From Larix sibirica (lineage: Eukaryota > Streptophyta > Pinopsida > Pinales > Pinaceae): DNA of 22,085 nucleotides. Shown here piece after piece: positions 1-9,756 of the stretch (position 1 is its first letter; each line of letters begins with the position of its first letter). The notes under the pieces were generated by a model, which was not told the origin of the DNA, did no database searches, and worked only from the letters and a program-made list of their open reading frames with translations. The translations under genes were made by a program, and so were the position numbers. The stretch is from assembly GCA_004151065.3 (NCBI GenBank), contig NWUY0300004543.1:1480-23564 (forward strand), given 5' to 3'.

Positions 1-766
1 TTGAGCTCCAAGCTAGGAATCATACATCACATATACAATATTTACATTAAAAGCCAATATATCCTAAGGGTCAAAATGGGGGTATTACATAAAGCAATAG
101 AATACCAATGTTGCACAAAAGATACAAAAAAGAAATAGGTAAAACTCAAGAAAGAACCCTTGTATAAGTGATGTCCAAAAGGGAGAGCAATTTTCACTTG
201 CCTCTTCGAGGGAGAAACCTCCTATAAATGAAGCTCCAAATACAATAACAATCCTTGATCACCTTACACAACCTTCTACTTTATAATATAGTGCATCAAT
301 AGCAAAAACCCTAACTACTTGCGATCCCTCTATTGAGGGTATACTACCTAGTGGGTTTTACTTAATAAAGAGAATATTTTACATTAAAAAACTAACTATC
401 TAATGGGCTTCATTCAAAGAAGATGGCCTCGTACATTCATAAAGTACTCCTCCAAGTATCCTTGAAGTAGAGGGGTTAGGGTAGAACCCTAACATGGGCA
501 TATGAAACCCCCATATCCCAAAAGAACTTCATGTAAACAAAATCATCTATAACATATCTACCTTCATAATAATGTGTGGATGAAAACTTATGCACCCTCA
601 ACAAATATTGGTGATAAAACACAATAACAACTTCTTCCAAAATTAATAAACATATCTGCAATGCAACATCCATGAAAAACACAACTCTTCCCTCTTTGTA
701 ATATTATGTACTTCCTTTTCGAAAACTAATAAATACCCATGCATTGCAACATCTAAAAGAATACAA
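1..766. other. AT-rich stretch without a recognisable gene
   Basis: I see no protein family, RNA gene or clear repeat boundary here. The only open frames are short (68 codons or less) and of low complexity. The sequence is AT-rich and could be decayed repeat or intergenic DNA. Confidence 0.5.
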
Positions 767-1310
767 TGTATCCACCCCTAATTTCCTTCAATTTCTCTTG
801 CCTAGTTTTGGGATATGTTAATTTTTATATAAAGTTTTGGGGACACGCTAATTTATTATATAAATTGTGGGATATGTTAATTTATTACATAAAGTTTTGG
901 GGACACGCTAATTTATTATATAAATCACAATTGTATCCACCCTAATTTCCTTGAATGTTTACTTCCTAGTTTTGGGGACATGCTAATTTATAGTATATAA
1001 TGCACATGTAACTTATTTTCCATCTATTTCCTCTTTATAATGTATCCACCCTTAATTTCCTTCAATGTTCCCTTGCCTAGTTTTGGGGACATGCTAATTT
1101 ATTATATAAAGTTTTGGGGACAAGCTAATTTATTATATAAAGAAAAAATGTATCCACCCCTAATTTCCTTCCATGTTCCCTTCCTAGTTTCTAACTTATT
1201 ATATAATGCACATGTAACTTATTTTTCAATTAAGCTTATTGTAAAGTGCATGTCATTATCTATTTTTCAAGTGACTTTCTAATAAAGTGCATGTCACTTA
1301 TGTTATAAAA
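767..1310. repeat. Minisatellite-like nested tandem repeat array
   Basis: A block beginning 'tgtatccacc', followed by a C/T-rich 'taatttcctt' stretch, starts at about 767, 932, 1041 and 1149, so the spacing is 165, 109 and 108 bp. Between these blocks lies a shorter unit of 29-31 bp, 'gttttggggacacgctaatt' plus a 'tattatataaa' tail, repeated back to back at 805, 834, 865 and 894 and again around 1080-1140. The last part of the array holds repeated 'gcatgtcactta'-like motifs. Similar motifs reappear beyond LINE-A at about 2993-3060, so the array probably continued there before LINE-A inserted. Confidence 0.8.
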
Positions 1311-1318
1311 TGATGGCT
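1311..1318 (+). repeat. Candidate 5' target-site duplication of LINE-A
   Basis: 'tgatggct' here recurs exactly at 2960-2967, two bases after the poly(A) run of LINE-A. Eight bases is short for an L1 duplication, so the match is suggestive rather than conclusive. It agrees with both flanks looking like the same minisatellite-type sequence. Confidence 0.5.
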
Positions 1319-2959
1319 TGATTAGGATCGGTCTTGATCTATAGCTCGGTAGCCATGATTTTCATAAATTGCCTACGGACATGGCCGATTCTCTTGTTGA
1401 TAGAGGTTTCATCTTTCTACATCAGATACATGATCACCTCAACAGTACCCCCCTACAACAAGAATGGCTCATTGCTGAACATATGGATTTTGAGAATGAT
1501 GATAAGATCAAATGGTAGTCATATATTAGAGCACTAAAGGATTGTCACGTCAAAATTGGGGAGAAGCCAGATTCTCTTCTATGGACCAAAAATATTTCTA
1601 GCAGTACATACCAGCCCAAGATTGGTTACCAGGTTATACGTGCTACAGAAGACATCGATCCCACTGAGTGGTGGAATATGGAATATGGAACATCAATTGT
1701 CCCCTCAAGACCAACTTGTTTATGTGGCTCACTTTAGTTGACAAAGTTCCAACATGGGACAATCTTATTAAAAGATTTGGGGTTGGACCCAGCAAGTGTG
1801 CTTTATGTTGATATAATTGTGAGTTTATCAATCACATGTCCATTCATTGTCCCTACTTTTAGATATGTTGGGTTATGTCTCTTAAGTCACGGGCATTATT
1901 TTTATTTGGGATGGAGACGATATCAATGATGCTTTTCACAAATGGATTACAAACTTTGCATTTGACTCTTTCAGATCCCTCCCTGTTATTATGATTTGGG
2001 GGGCTTCGCTTTCCTGCAATATGATTATCTTCCAGGACACTTTCATCCCTCCTCATGTATATGTTGCCAAGAGTTTGGCCATATTGGAACATTTCCCCAA
2101 GGTGAAAAAAGATAAACCTAATACGAACATTGTTGAGGAGCACATCGACAAGTCCATGCCATGGTGTTACTTAGATGGCGCAGCGCAAGGACGACCTAGC
2201 CTTGGAGGTGCAGGGGGTTGTACTTTAAATTAATGATAAACATTGGTACAAACTTTCAATTGGTCTGAGCAAAGCCACCAATAACTTGGTTGCGTTATCT
2301 GATGTCAAGATGGTACTAAGGTTAGTTAAGGCAAGAGGGGTGCAAAATCTGCAATTTTTCAACGATTCTCTTCTCATCATTGAATGGTTTAATCATAAGA
2401 GAACCCCAATAACATCTACTCAAGGCCTCTCTATGATGACATATTAAGGATGCTTGGTACTTTTGAAGACTACTCCTTCAATCATATTTATAAAGAGAGG
2501 AATGAACAAGCCGACAATCTATCTAAGATGGAACTACATCTGACTACTGGCTCTTGGAAATTGTGGGAGGTCATCAATGACATAATTAAGGAAATTGATC
2601 TGAGTCCATTTACTTTGTAATCTACCCACAAAGATCAACTCTATGAAGCACATTGTGGCTGCTATCCTTCACCTTTTATGGTCCTCCACTCCGAATATAT
2701 TAGTTGTAACAACATTAGTGGTGTACAAATACCTTATGTGGATGACTTATCTAGTTGTTAAGCATGTTCTCTGTAGTATAAATGTTAAATCAACTAATGA
2801 TATTACTATCATCCATCTTTGTTTAATGTAGTAATGTTGAAGAAGATAGTAATGCTGAAGAAGAGCTTTGTGTATGGCATCATATGCCAAATGAACGATA
2901 TGGTTTAGAGTTTTTAATAAAAAAATGAGTTGTGATTTTTTTTCGTTGAAAAAAAAAGG
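1319..2959 (+). mobile_element. LINE-A: 5'-truncated L1-type retrotransposon tail
   Basis: Remnant of a plant L1-like non-LTR element holding only the 3' part of ORF2 and the 3' untranslated region. It ends in nine A's (2949-2957), preceded by an AATAAA-like stretch near 2915 and a T run at 2936-2943. Endonuclease, RT core and ORF1 are missing, as expected from incomplete target-primed reverse transcription. The 5' edge is set by the candidate TSD at 1311-1318; recognisable ORF2 residues start at about 1390. Its protein remnants differ clearly from those of the two other LINEs in this window, so it belongs to a separate lineage. Confidence 0.8.
1388..2620 (+). pseudogene. LINE-A ORF2 C-terminal remnant (zf-RVT and RNase H)
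   Basis: Conceptual reading across three frames gives a connector region with 'SLLWTKNISSSTYQPKIGY' (about 1570-1635). A zf-RVT-like segment follows, with 'LTLVDKVPTWDNLIKRFGVG' and 'SKCALC' (about 1723-1810), then the 'IWGASLSCNMIIFQD' segment (1995-2040), related to the usual IWxxWxxRNxxIF block. The RNase H domain opens with 'YLDGAAQG' (Asp at 2174-2176), continues with 'FNDSLLIIEW' and ends with 'YKERNEQADNLSK' and a stop at 2618-2620. The second catalytic acid, normally Glu in an NNxAEL block, is not readable ('NNLVALSD'). Stops and frameshifts interrupt it, so it makes no functional protein. Family membership is clear; the exact start is not. Confidence 0.8.
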
Positions 2960-2967
2960 TGATGGCT
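2960..2967 (+). repeat. Candidate 3' target-site duplication of LINE-A
   Basis: 'tgatggct' matches 1311-1318 and follows the LINE-A poly(A) run and two G's. Confidence 0.5.
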
Positions 2968-3759
2968 ATTTAAATTGTTTCTTTTTCTAGAGACTTTGTT
3001 TAAATACATGTCACTTTGTTTAAATACATGTCACTTTGTAAAGCTTATTGTAAAGGGGAGGGCATGTTATGTAACTAGACAACAACATCCATCTTAGGTA
3101 TTAGGGTTTATGTACATAAGCCATTTTGTTTATAAGCTCATGTTTTTATAATAATATTATATTTGTAAAAATGTCATTTTAATATAATAAAGGTCTAATG
3201 ACTTATTTAGTTACTTGAGTAACTAAATTGAGTATTTAGTTAGGAATTTAGTATATTTTTTTCCTTTCTATAGATATGAATAGAGGGTTTTCTCCCTCTC
3301 ATATCTCTATTGTTTTATCAAAATACAAATCAACAAATTTCTCATGTTTTTTAAATAATTATTTCTGTATCATGTGTATCTATAAGCATAATCCACCCAT
3401 AAGTGTGCAAATGCTCTCATTATTTCTTGCTTATTTACTCATTAGTATTGATCATTTTCCACTTATGTTGCACTTACAACTCCAAAAATCTCAAAATTAC
3501 ATATGTTTTGTTATTGAAATACAAAAGAACCAAACACCTTTCCCATAGTCCCTATATGCAAAGGCTAGTACCCAATAAACCTTCCATAAATTATTACTAT
3601 AACCCTAAAAGCAAAAGAACATATAAAGAAAAAATCCAATAAATAAATAAAAAACATTAGGAGTTAAGATCTTTGTTTATAGAAAAATTTGGTAAGCACA
3701 TAAAAAGTAATGAGAGAGATATTTACTTGGGGGTATGAGATCACCCATTCGTGTCCATA
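2968..3759. other. AT-rich spacer with a small 20-bp tandem duplication
   Basis: The first part resembles the minisatellite upstream of LINE-A: 'actttgtttaaatacatgtc' occurs twice in tandem at 2993-3012 and 3013-3032, followed by an 'aagcttattgtaaag' motif also present near 1230. The rest is AT-rich. Two overlapping open frames of 79-90 codons (3276-3642) have no recognisable domain and look like chance. Confidence 0.6.
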
Positions 3760-3881
3760 TTTATTAGGGAAAAAGCATTAAACATACTATATTTTATACA
3801 CAACGAAATAACTCAAAGCATTTATTAGGGAAAAAGCATTAAACATACTATATTTTATACACAACGAAATAACTCAAAGCA
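3760..3881. repeat. 61-bp perfect tandem duplication
   Basis: The unit starting 'tttattagggaaaaagc' occupies 3760-3820 and is repeated without a visible difference at 3821-3881. The second copy marks the left edge of the large repeat copy A. In copy B the unit appears once, directly after the N at 6027. Confidence 0.9.
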
Positions 3882-4950
3882 TTTGTTCAATACATACTTG
3901 GATTGACACTCTCTTGACAATATGAAATGGCTCTAAATTATCAAAGGAAGTGCTGTACATATAACAAAAGCACATGCTATGCTATGGATTGATACTCTCT
4001 TCACATTATCAAATGGCTTCAAAGAAATGTTATATATATAAAAAAAATACATTCTTGATAAAATATCAAATGGCTTTACATTATTTCTTTATTTCTTCAC
4101 ATTTGATTCAAATTATTAAAAAAAATGTTATATATATAAAAAATACATTTGTGATAATATCAAATGGCTTTAATAAAAAAAAATAATATATATCTCACAA
4201 CATTAATACAAGAATGCAAACCTGGCCTTACTATACATATAATTATCTACTTACTAATACATAATTACCTAACATTCAAATATAAAGTTAAAAAAATTCT
4301 AAACACTGTAATATTAATAAATGATATATACAAATATTATAAACAAATGTTAACTAAAATACAAATTAAATATGTTGAATAAATCTTATATTAGAAAAAG
4401 TTAAATAATTAAATATATTTTATAAATATTATGTACAACTTAAATGAACTTAAAAACCTGTGATATTTAAATCCTATATTCAATTCTAGAGAATAGTAGA
4501 ATAATAATTCAATTCATAATCCTATAAATGAATGAGTGCTATCCAAATATTACTTACCAAAAAATAAAAATAAAAGTAACATCTATACCAATCAGCATAA
4601 AATTTGTAAAACAAAAACAGCAAACTTAGCATCCTACATGATATCGAAATAACGCATACGTATATTCAAATAAAAGATGGAATACTTTGAATCTTATCTA
4701 ACCCCATACTTCATCTATAGCAATATCTAACCTTCTGTTCTCTCAAACATTAATATCTAATGTTCCCTAACCACACCGCTTTAATTCACACCAATCATCT
4801 GGTGAATATACTGCTGATAAGCTTCGAGCCATAAGAATACTTGGCATAAGAATAATCTCAGCAAATAATTGAGGGAGATAAGCATGAGTACATGATATTG
4901 CAATAAACTTTAGAGATTCTGTTACTTTCCCTTTTCAACGGAGTATATTT

Positions 4951-5230
4951 TTATAAAAACAATCTATTGGCATACACATTGTAGTCCAAATTTGAAGTCA
5001 ATAAAATGGATTTGACCCTTATAAGTTAAGAATCCTAACACTTTATTTTCTCCCCTTTTCAACTTTGGATGAAAAGTGTGGTTTAATGAATTATAAAAAC
5101 AATCTCTTGGCATACACATTGTAGTCCAAATTTGAAGTCAATAAAATGGATTTGACCCTTACAAGTTAAGCATCCTAACACTTTATTTCCTCCCCTTTTC
5201 AACTTTGGATAAAAAGTGTGGTTTAATGAA
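4951..5230. repeat. 140-bp tandem duplication inside copy A
   Basis: The segment 4951-5090, from 'ttataaaaacaatct' to 'gtttaatgaa', is followed at once by a slightly diverged copy at 5091-5230 (for example 'cttataagttaagaatcc' against 'cttacaagttaagcatcc'). Copy B carries the segment once, at 7157-7296. Either copy A gained a unit or copy B lost one. Confidence 0.9.
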
Positions 5231-5386
5231 ACCATTCATATCATGTAACAATCAAGTAGGTTAAGGAAAACGGTAGCCAAATTGGGCTGTATATTAGAGC
5301 AGGGCAATACCAGAATATACAGTATTAATGAGTCTGTTATTGGGTGCTTATTCATCAAGCTGCACAGTATTAATACATGTATTAAT

Positions 5387-5548
5387 AAGTCTTGGTACTT
5401 ATTGATCAAGCTGCACAGCATTAAATACTGTATGGGGTCCAATATATGACATTGGTAGGATCTGAATAAGTCTTGGTACTTATTGATAAAGCTACACAGC
5501 ATTAAATACTGTATGGGGTCCAATATAGGGCATTGGTTGGATAAATTC
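5387..5548. repeat. 81-bp tandem repeat, two units, in copy A
   Basis: Units begin 'aagtcttggtacttattgat' at 5387 and 5468. A more degenerate partial copy precedes them ('tgcttattcatcaagctgca' near 5345). In copy B the array is rearranged: unit starts fall at 7460, 7541 and 7573, because a short 32-bp piece was inserted or retained. Confidence 0.8.
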
Positions 5549-5575
5549 AGATCCAACTGCATATATTGTACCCCA
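5514..5575. repeat. Imperfect inverted repeat (copy A version)
   Basis: The left arm begins 'tggggtccaatata' and the right arm ends 'tatattgtacccca', with 'ttggat'/'atccaa' nearest the small centre. The arms are less well matched than in the copy B version at 7619-7680. Confidence 0.6.
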
Positions 5576-5593
5576 CAATGGTTAATAGTTGCT

Positions 5594-5716
5594 CTTATTG
5601 ATAGCCAAATGTGCTTGAATGCAGAACTTCACTCTGTTTTAACTAATAACTGGTGCTTGTTGATAATCAAATTTACCTGAATGCAGACTTCACTCCGTTT
5701 CAAGTACTAACTAGTC
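5594..5716. repeat. 62-bp degenerate tandem repeat
   Basis: Two related units start at 5594 ('cttattgatagccaaatg') and 5656 ('cttgttgataatcaaattt'); both contain 'tgaatgcag' and 'acttcact' and end in 'actaact'-type sequence. The same pair occurs in copy B at 7699 and 7761, so this duplication predates the large one. Confidence 0.7.
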
Positions 5717-6026
5717 TTTTGTCTGACAGTTTTACAGTCTGTAATATCATAATAAAAGAACCAAGTCTTTTTTGGTCTATTTTGAGTGATGGAAGTTTCT
5801 ATATCACAAGAGGGTTTTCTCTGTGTCCTGGCTTCTGTTTCCCCTGTTTGTTCTGTTGAATACCTTGATTAAGGTTATTAATTGCCAGTAATATTCCAGA
5901 ACTTTTAGTCATACACAGAGGGACCATGGTAAAAATAAACTCAGTAATCCGAAAGAATAAAAAAAACATTGAGGAATTCTGACTTCCTCACTGTAATTAT
6001 GAGGTATCTCCAAGCAATGTCCATTC

Positions 6027-6027
6027 N
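6027..6027. other. Single undetermined base at the repeat junction
   Basis: The N lies exactly between the end of copy A ('gtccattc') and the start of copy B ('ttattaggg'). By comparison with 3760 and 3821 the base would be T if the join is real. It may instead mark a join between contigs. Confidence 0.9.
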
Positions 6028-8133
6028 TTATTAGGGAAAAAGCATTAAACATACTATATTTTATACACAACGAAATAACTCAAAGCATTTGTTCAATACA
6101 TACTTGGATTGACACTCTCTTGACAATATGAAATGGCTCTAAATTATCAAAGGAAGTGCTGTACATATAACAAAAGCACATGCTATGCTATGGATTGATA
6201 CTCTCTTCACATTATCAAATGGCTTCAAAGAAATGTTATATATATAAAAAAAATACATTCTTGATAAAATATCAAATGGCTTTACATTATTTCTTTATTT
6301 CTTCACATTTGATTCAAATTATTAAAAAAAATGTTATATATATAAAAAATACATTTGTGATAATATCAAATGGCTTTAATAAAAAAAAATAATATATATC
6401 TCACAACATTAATACAAGAATGCAAACCTGGCCTTACTATACATATAATTATCTACTTACTAATACATAATTACCTAACATTCAAATATAAAGTTAAAAA
6501 AATTCTAAACACTGTAATATTAATAAATGATATATACAAATATTATAAACAAATGTTAACTAAAATACAAATTAAATATGTTGAATAAATCTTATATTAG
6601 AAAAAGTTAAATAATTAAATATATTTTATAAATATTATGTACAACTTAAATGAACTTAAAAACCTGTGATATTTAAATCCTATATTCAATTCTAGAGAAT
6701 AGTAGAATAATAATTCAATTCATAATCCTATAAATGAATGAGTGCTATCCAAATATTACTTACCAAAAAATAAAAATAAAAGTAACATCTATACCAATCA
6801 GCATAAAATTTGTAAAACAAAAACAGCAAACTTAGCATCCTACATGATATCGAAATAACGCATACGTATATTCAAATAAAAGATGGAATACTTTGAATCT
6901 TATCTAACCCCATACTTCATCTATAGCAATATCTAACCTTCTGTTCTCTCAAACATTAATATCTAATGTTCCCTAACCACACCGCTTTAATTCACACCAA
7001 TCATCTGGTGAATATACTGCTGATAAGCTTCGAGCCATAAGAATACTTGGCATAAGAATAATCTCAGCAAATAATTGAGGGAGATAAGCATGAGTACATG
7101 ATATTGCAATAAACTTTAGAGATTCTGTTACTTTCCCTTTTCAACGGAGTATATTTTTATAAAAACAATCTATTGGCATACACATTGTAGTCCAAATTTG
7201 AAGTCAATAAAATGGATTTGACCCTTATAAGTTAAGAATCCTAACACTTTATTTTCTCCCCTTTTCAACTTTTGATGAAAAGTGTGGTTTAATGAAACCA
7301 TTCATGTCATGTAACAATCAAGTCGGTTAAGGAAAACGGTAGCCAAATTGGGCTATATATTAGAACAGGGGCCAGGGCAATACCAGAATATACAGTATTA
7401 ATGAGTCTGTTATTGGGTGCTTATTCATCAAGCTGCACAGTATTAATACAGGTATTAATAAGTCTTGATACTTATTGATCAAGCTGCACAGCATTAAATA
7501 CTGTATGGGGTTCAATATATGACATTGATAGGATCTGAATAAGTCTTGCACAGTATTTATACAGGTATTAATAAGTCTGGGTACTTATTGATCAAGCTGC
7601 ACAGCATTAAATACTGTATGGGGTCCAATATATGACATTGGTTGGATCAATTCAGATCCAACTGCATATATTGGACCCCACAGTGGTTAATATTTGCTCT
7701 TATTGATAGCGAAATGTACTTGAATGCAGAACTTCACACTGTTTCAACTAATAACTGGTGCTTGTTGATAGTCAAATTTACTTGAATGCAGACTTCACTA
7801 CGTTTCAAGTACTAACTGGGTCTTTTGTCTTATAGTTTTACAGTCTGTAATCTCCATAATATAAAAACCAAGTCTTTTTTGGTATATTTTGAGTGATGGA
7901 AGTTTCTATATCAGAAGAGGGTTTTCTCTGTGTCATGGCTTCTGTTTCCCCTGTTTTTTCTGCTGAATACCTTGATTAAGGTTATTAATTGCAAGTAATA
8001 TTCCAGAACTTTTAGTCATACACAGAGGGACCATGGTAAAAATAAACTCAAGCAATCCGAAAGAAAATAAAAACATTGAGGAATTCTGACTTCCTCACTG
8101 TAATTATGAGGTATCTCCAAGCAATGTCCATTC
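6028..8133 (+). repeat. Large tandem direct repeat, copy B
   Basis: Second copy of the 3821-6026 repeat. It ends at 'gcaatgtccattc', the same sequence that closes copy A before the N, and then runs into unique sequence ('atgtttcagtttg'). It lacks one 140-bp unit and carries small extra pieces near 7371 and 7541. No coding potential is recognised. Confidence 0.85.
7619..7680. repeat. Near-perfect inverted repeat in copy B
   Basis: The left arm (7619-7648) starts 'tggggtccaatatatg' and ends 'gttggatc'. The right arm (7655-7680) starts 'gatccaac' and ends 'catatattggacccca'. The arms pair except for a few unpaired bases in the left arm, and the loop is six bases ('aattca'). It could form a stem in RNA or a cruciform. 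It shows no terminal duplication that would mark it as a mobile element on its own. Confidence 0.8.
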
Positions 8134-8546
8134 ATGTTTCAGTTTGTATGTTAGAAAGGTTTCCCATATATGCCACTCATAAGTACCAAAGGACCACTCA
8201 ATACCATGACCACAAGGAAAAAAAAGCATAAAACAGTAAAGCAGGTCTATTTTCATAGAATATTTTTAGCCAATCAAGAATCTGGCCATAAAAATCTGAG
8301 AGAATTTGGTCGTATTCTCCCTCTATCAGATGCTAATATCGGATAAAGGTCACCAACATCAAATGCCCTAAAAGTTGTAGGCCTTTGTTCAAGACTTTAT
8401 TCCACTTTATTACCACTGCCTATCACTATCTATTATGATTCCCAAGATTATTTTCTTTTGAAATACACCCTCATAATTTACCAGATAAAAATATGCAACG
8501 CCAGAGACAAGCATTGGAAAATTTCCTTCCCAAACAGTCTTGGCAA
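8134..8546. other. Intergenic sequence downstream of the DUF3339 gene
   Basis: No gene, repeat or RNA recognised. It lies beyond the candidate poly(A) signal of the minus-strand gene and ends the AT-rich repeat zone. Confidence 0.5.
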
Positions 8547-8552
8547 TTTATT
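8547..8552 (-). terminator. Candidate poly(A) signal AATAAA of the DUF3339 gene
   Basis: 'tttatt' on the plus strand reads AATAAA on the minus strand, about 180 nt after the stop codon at 8731-8733. The distance is reasonable for a plant 3' untranslated region. The motif is common in AT-rich DNA, so this is only a candidate. Confidence 0.4.
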
Positions 8553-8730
8553 GAACATTATACAACATCAAAATCCATACAGGTCTCCCAAAGGAGGGAT
8601 CTTCAATTTTTCAAACCAACAGTAAATTATAATAACCTAGGAGGGATTTAAAAGAAAGTGAAAATAAGGAAATAAATACATTTATAATCAAGCCATGAAG
8701 AAGTTACAGAGAGCTGGAAAACCTCGTAGG

Positions 8731-8940
8731 TCAGCCGGTGAAAATATGTACTCCGATGACAATAGTGAACAGCGCAAGGAGCCCAAAGAATATAAGGGAG
8801 TGCACCAGAATCGATCTGCCGCTTGTCCCGAAGTTGCCAAAGTCTACGGTCCGATGGTTCCCGGGAAACTGAAACAAGAGCCCAGGCGTCAGCAGCACGA
8901 ACAAAACCACCCCGACCAGAACCGGCCCCCAGTCCGCCAT
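8731..8940 (-). CDS. DUF3339 family small membrane protein (69 aa)
   Basis: The minus-strand frame encodes 69 residues from 'MADWGPVLVGVVLFVLLTPG' to 'IVIGVHIFTG', which I recognise as the plant-specific DUF3339 family (usual length about 68-70 residues). These are small hydrophobic proteins of unknown function, probably in membranes. Two hydrophobic segments are visible, at residues 5-24 and 47-67, separated by a short polar loop with the family-typical 'PGNHRTVDFGNFGTSG'. The start is the ATG at 8938-8940: it has A at -3 and G at +4, matches the family N-terminus, and no other ATG occurs on this strand up to 9230. The frame stays open upstream, but those 37 codons contain no ATG and do not look like the family. 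There is no intron in the coding part and no disabling change. GC content is higher than in the surroundings. Confidence 0.93.
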   Translation of the reverse strand: MADWGPVLVGVVLFVLLTPGLLFQFPGNHRTVDFGNFGTSGRSILVHSLIFFGLLALFTIVIGVHIFTG

Positions 8941-9255
8941 TTTTATCAATTTGAGCTTTCCACCAGAGATACCACGGACGCCCAGAGATGGAAGCACTAC
9001 AAGCACAGATGTGAACAACTTCAGAATATCGAACTCGGGTCTATGGATCAAACGAGGAAGAAGAAATCGGAATCCGGATGTTGCGCGTTCGAAGCTCGTG
9101 GAGTGTGCCTCGTATTTAACAACTGGAATGTAGTGGGGTTTGATTTCCTGAAGTAGGTCGGTTATGGAAAGTGAGGTTTCAGATAAGTAATAGTCGTGAG
9201 ATTCGGTGGTTGTCGAGGGGGTCCTTGGTCATGGTCATTTTAATTCAAATTGAGT
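8941..9255 (-). promoter_or_regulatory. Probable 5' leader of the DUF3339 gene
   Basis: This GC-richer stretch lies between the start codon and the TATA-like box. Two minus-strand ATGs near 9230-9238 would fall close to the cap if transcription starts about 25-35 nt below the TATA box. Apart from these the leader is free of ATGs. A spliced leader cannot be excluded. Confidence 0.4.
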
Positions 9256-9281
9256 CAGACAAACTAAATTAATTTGTCTGA
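9255..9281. repeat. Perfect 9-bp inverted repeat at the promoter
   Basis: 'tcagacaaa' at 9255-9263 and its exact complement 'tttgtctga' at 9273-9281 are separated by 9 bp of AT-rich sequence. The right arm abuts the TATA-like sequence, so the hairpin or dyad covers the expected start site of transcription of the DUF3339 gene. Confidence 0.8.
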
Positions 9282-9293
9282 TATATACGTGGC
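9281..9293 (-). promoter_or_regulatory. TATA-like box with adjacent ACGT element
   Basis: On the minus strand TATATAT (9281-9287) lies 340 nt upstream of the start codon. Immediately upstream is GCCACGT (9287-9293; ACGTGGC on the plus strand), a G-box/ABRE-like core. Both motifs are short and the assignment rests on position. Confidence 0.4.
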
Positions 9294-9756
9294 CCCGTAT
9301 TTTTGGGACCAGGAAAGAAATTCAAATTGGTCACCAGGCATAAAGATAAAGATAATTGATTATTGTATTATGGTTATTAGCTTAGTTTAAAAACTCATTA
9401 AATGTTATATTATTAAAAAGAATAAGTAATTAAAATATTATTTGTTATTAAATTGTATATTATGTTTGTAGGTTATGTAATACATTTAGAAATATAATGG
9501 TAGTGGACGATGATTAACCTAATATTCTACCAATACAATATCCGTCCCAATTATTACTTCTCTCATTAAAAAACATTATAATTTGTTTTTCTTATATAAT
9601 TTCATCTTACTTATTATTACTTCAAAAGTGGGTTGTGTGTATGTGGACACAACGTCATCCTCTTAAGACGTTGACATTGTCTTTTACTTCATAAAATTTC
9701 TCCAACGAAAATAGCATGTCGTGAGGTTATACATTAATTATTCTGATAGTGACATA
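9294..9756. other. AT-rich interval between the DUF3339 promoter and LINE-B
   Basis: No coding potential recognised. It would hold the distal promoter of the minus-strand gene. Its upstream limit is now set by the LINE-B insertion; before that it joined directly to the sequence at 16307. Confidence 0.5.

Larger units (their letters stand above)
3821..6026 (+). repeat. Large tandem direct repeat, copy A
   Basis: About 2.2 kb that recurs at 6028-8133. From 3822 to about 5066 it aligns to copy B at a constant offset of 2206 bp with no difference or indel that I could see. The first mismatch is g5067 against t7273. Beyond that the copies differ by scattered substitutions and indels, the largest being an extra 140-bp tandem unit in copy A. 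The proximal part is very AT-rich with homopolymer runs. Its open frames of 70 and 72 codons (3974-4186, 4164-4382), repeated identically in copy B, are low-complexity and probably not genes. I recognise no transposon protein, LTR or poly(A) end, so the nature of the repeat is unknown. Confidence 0.85.

Noticed and set aside
1-100. Possible LTR edge around 'gggggtattacat'
   Set aside because: Only a short motif at the window edge, with nothing to pair it with.
3974-4382. Two open frames of 70 and 72 codons repeated identically in copy B (6180-6588)
   Set aside because: Their identity follows from the DNA repeat being identical there. The peptides are Lys/Ile/Asn/Tyr-rich, as expected from AT-rich DNA, and show no domain.
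8941-9051. N-terminal extension of the DUF3339 protein to 106 residues
   Set aside because: The extension has no ATG and does not resemble the family, whose members begin at the MADWGPV-type sequence.
8695-9156. Open plus-strand frame of 153 codons with high GC content
   Set aside because: It lies antisense to the DUF3339 gene and its leader, has no recognisable domain and biased composition, and is best explained as a shadow of the minus-strand coding sequence.
9656-9676. Small inverted repeat 'aacgtc'/'gacgtt'
   Set aside because: Six-base arms with no supporting context are expected by chance.
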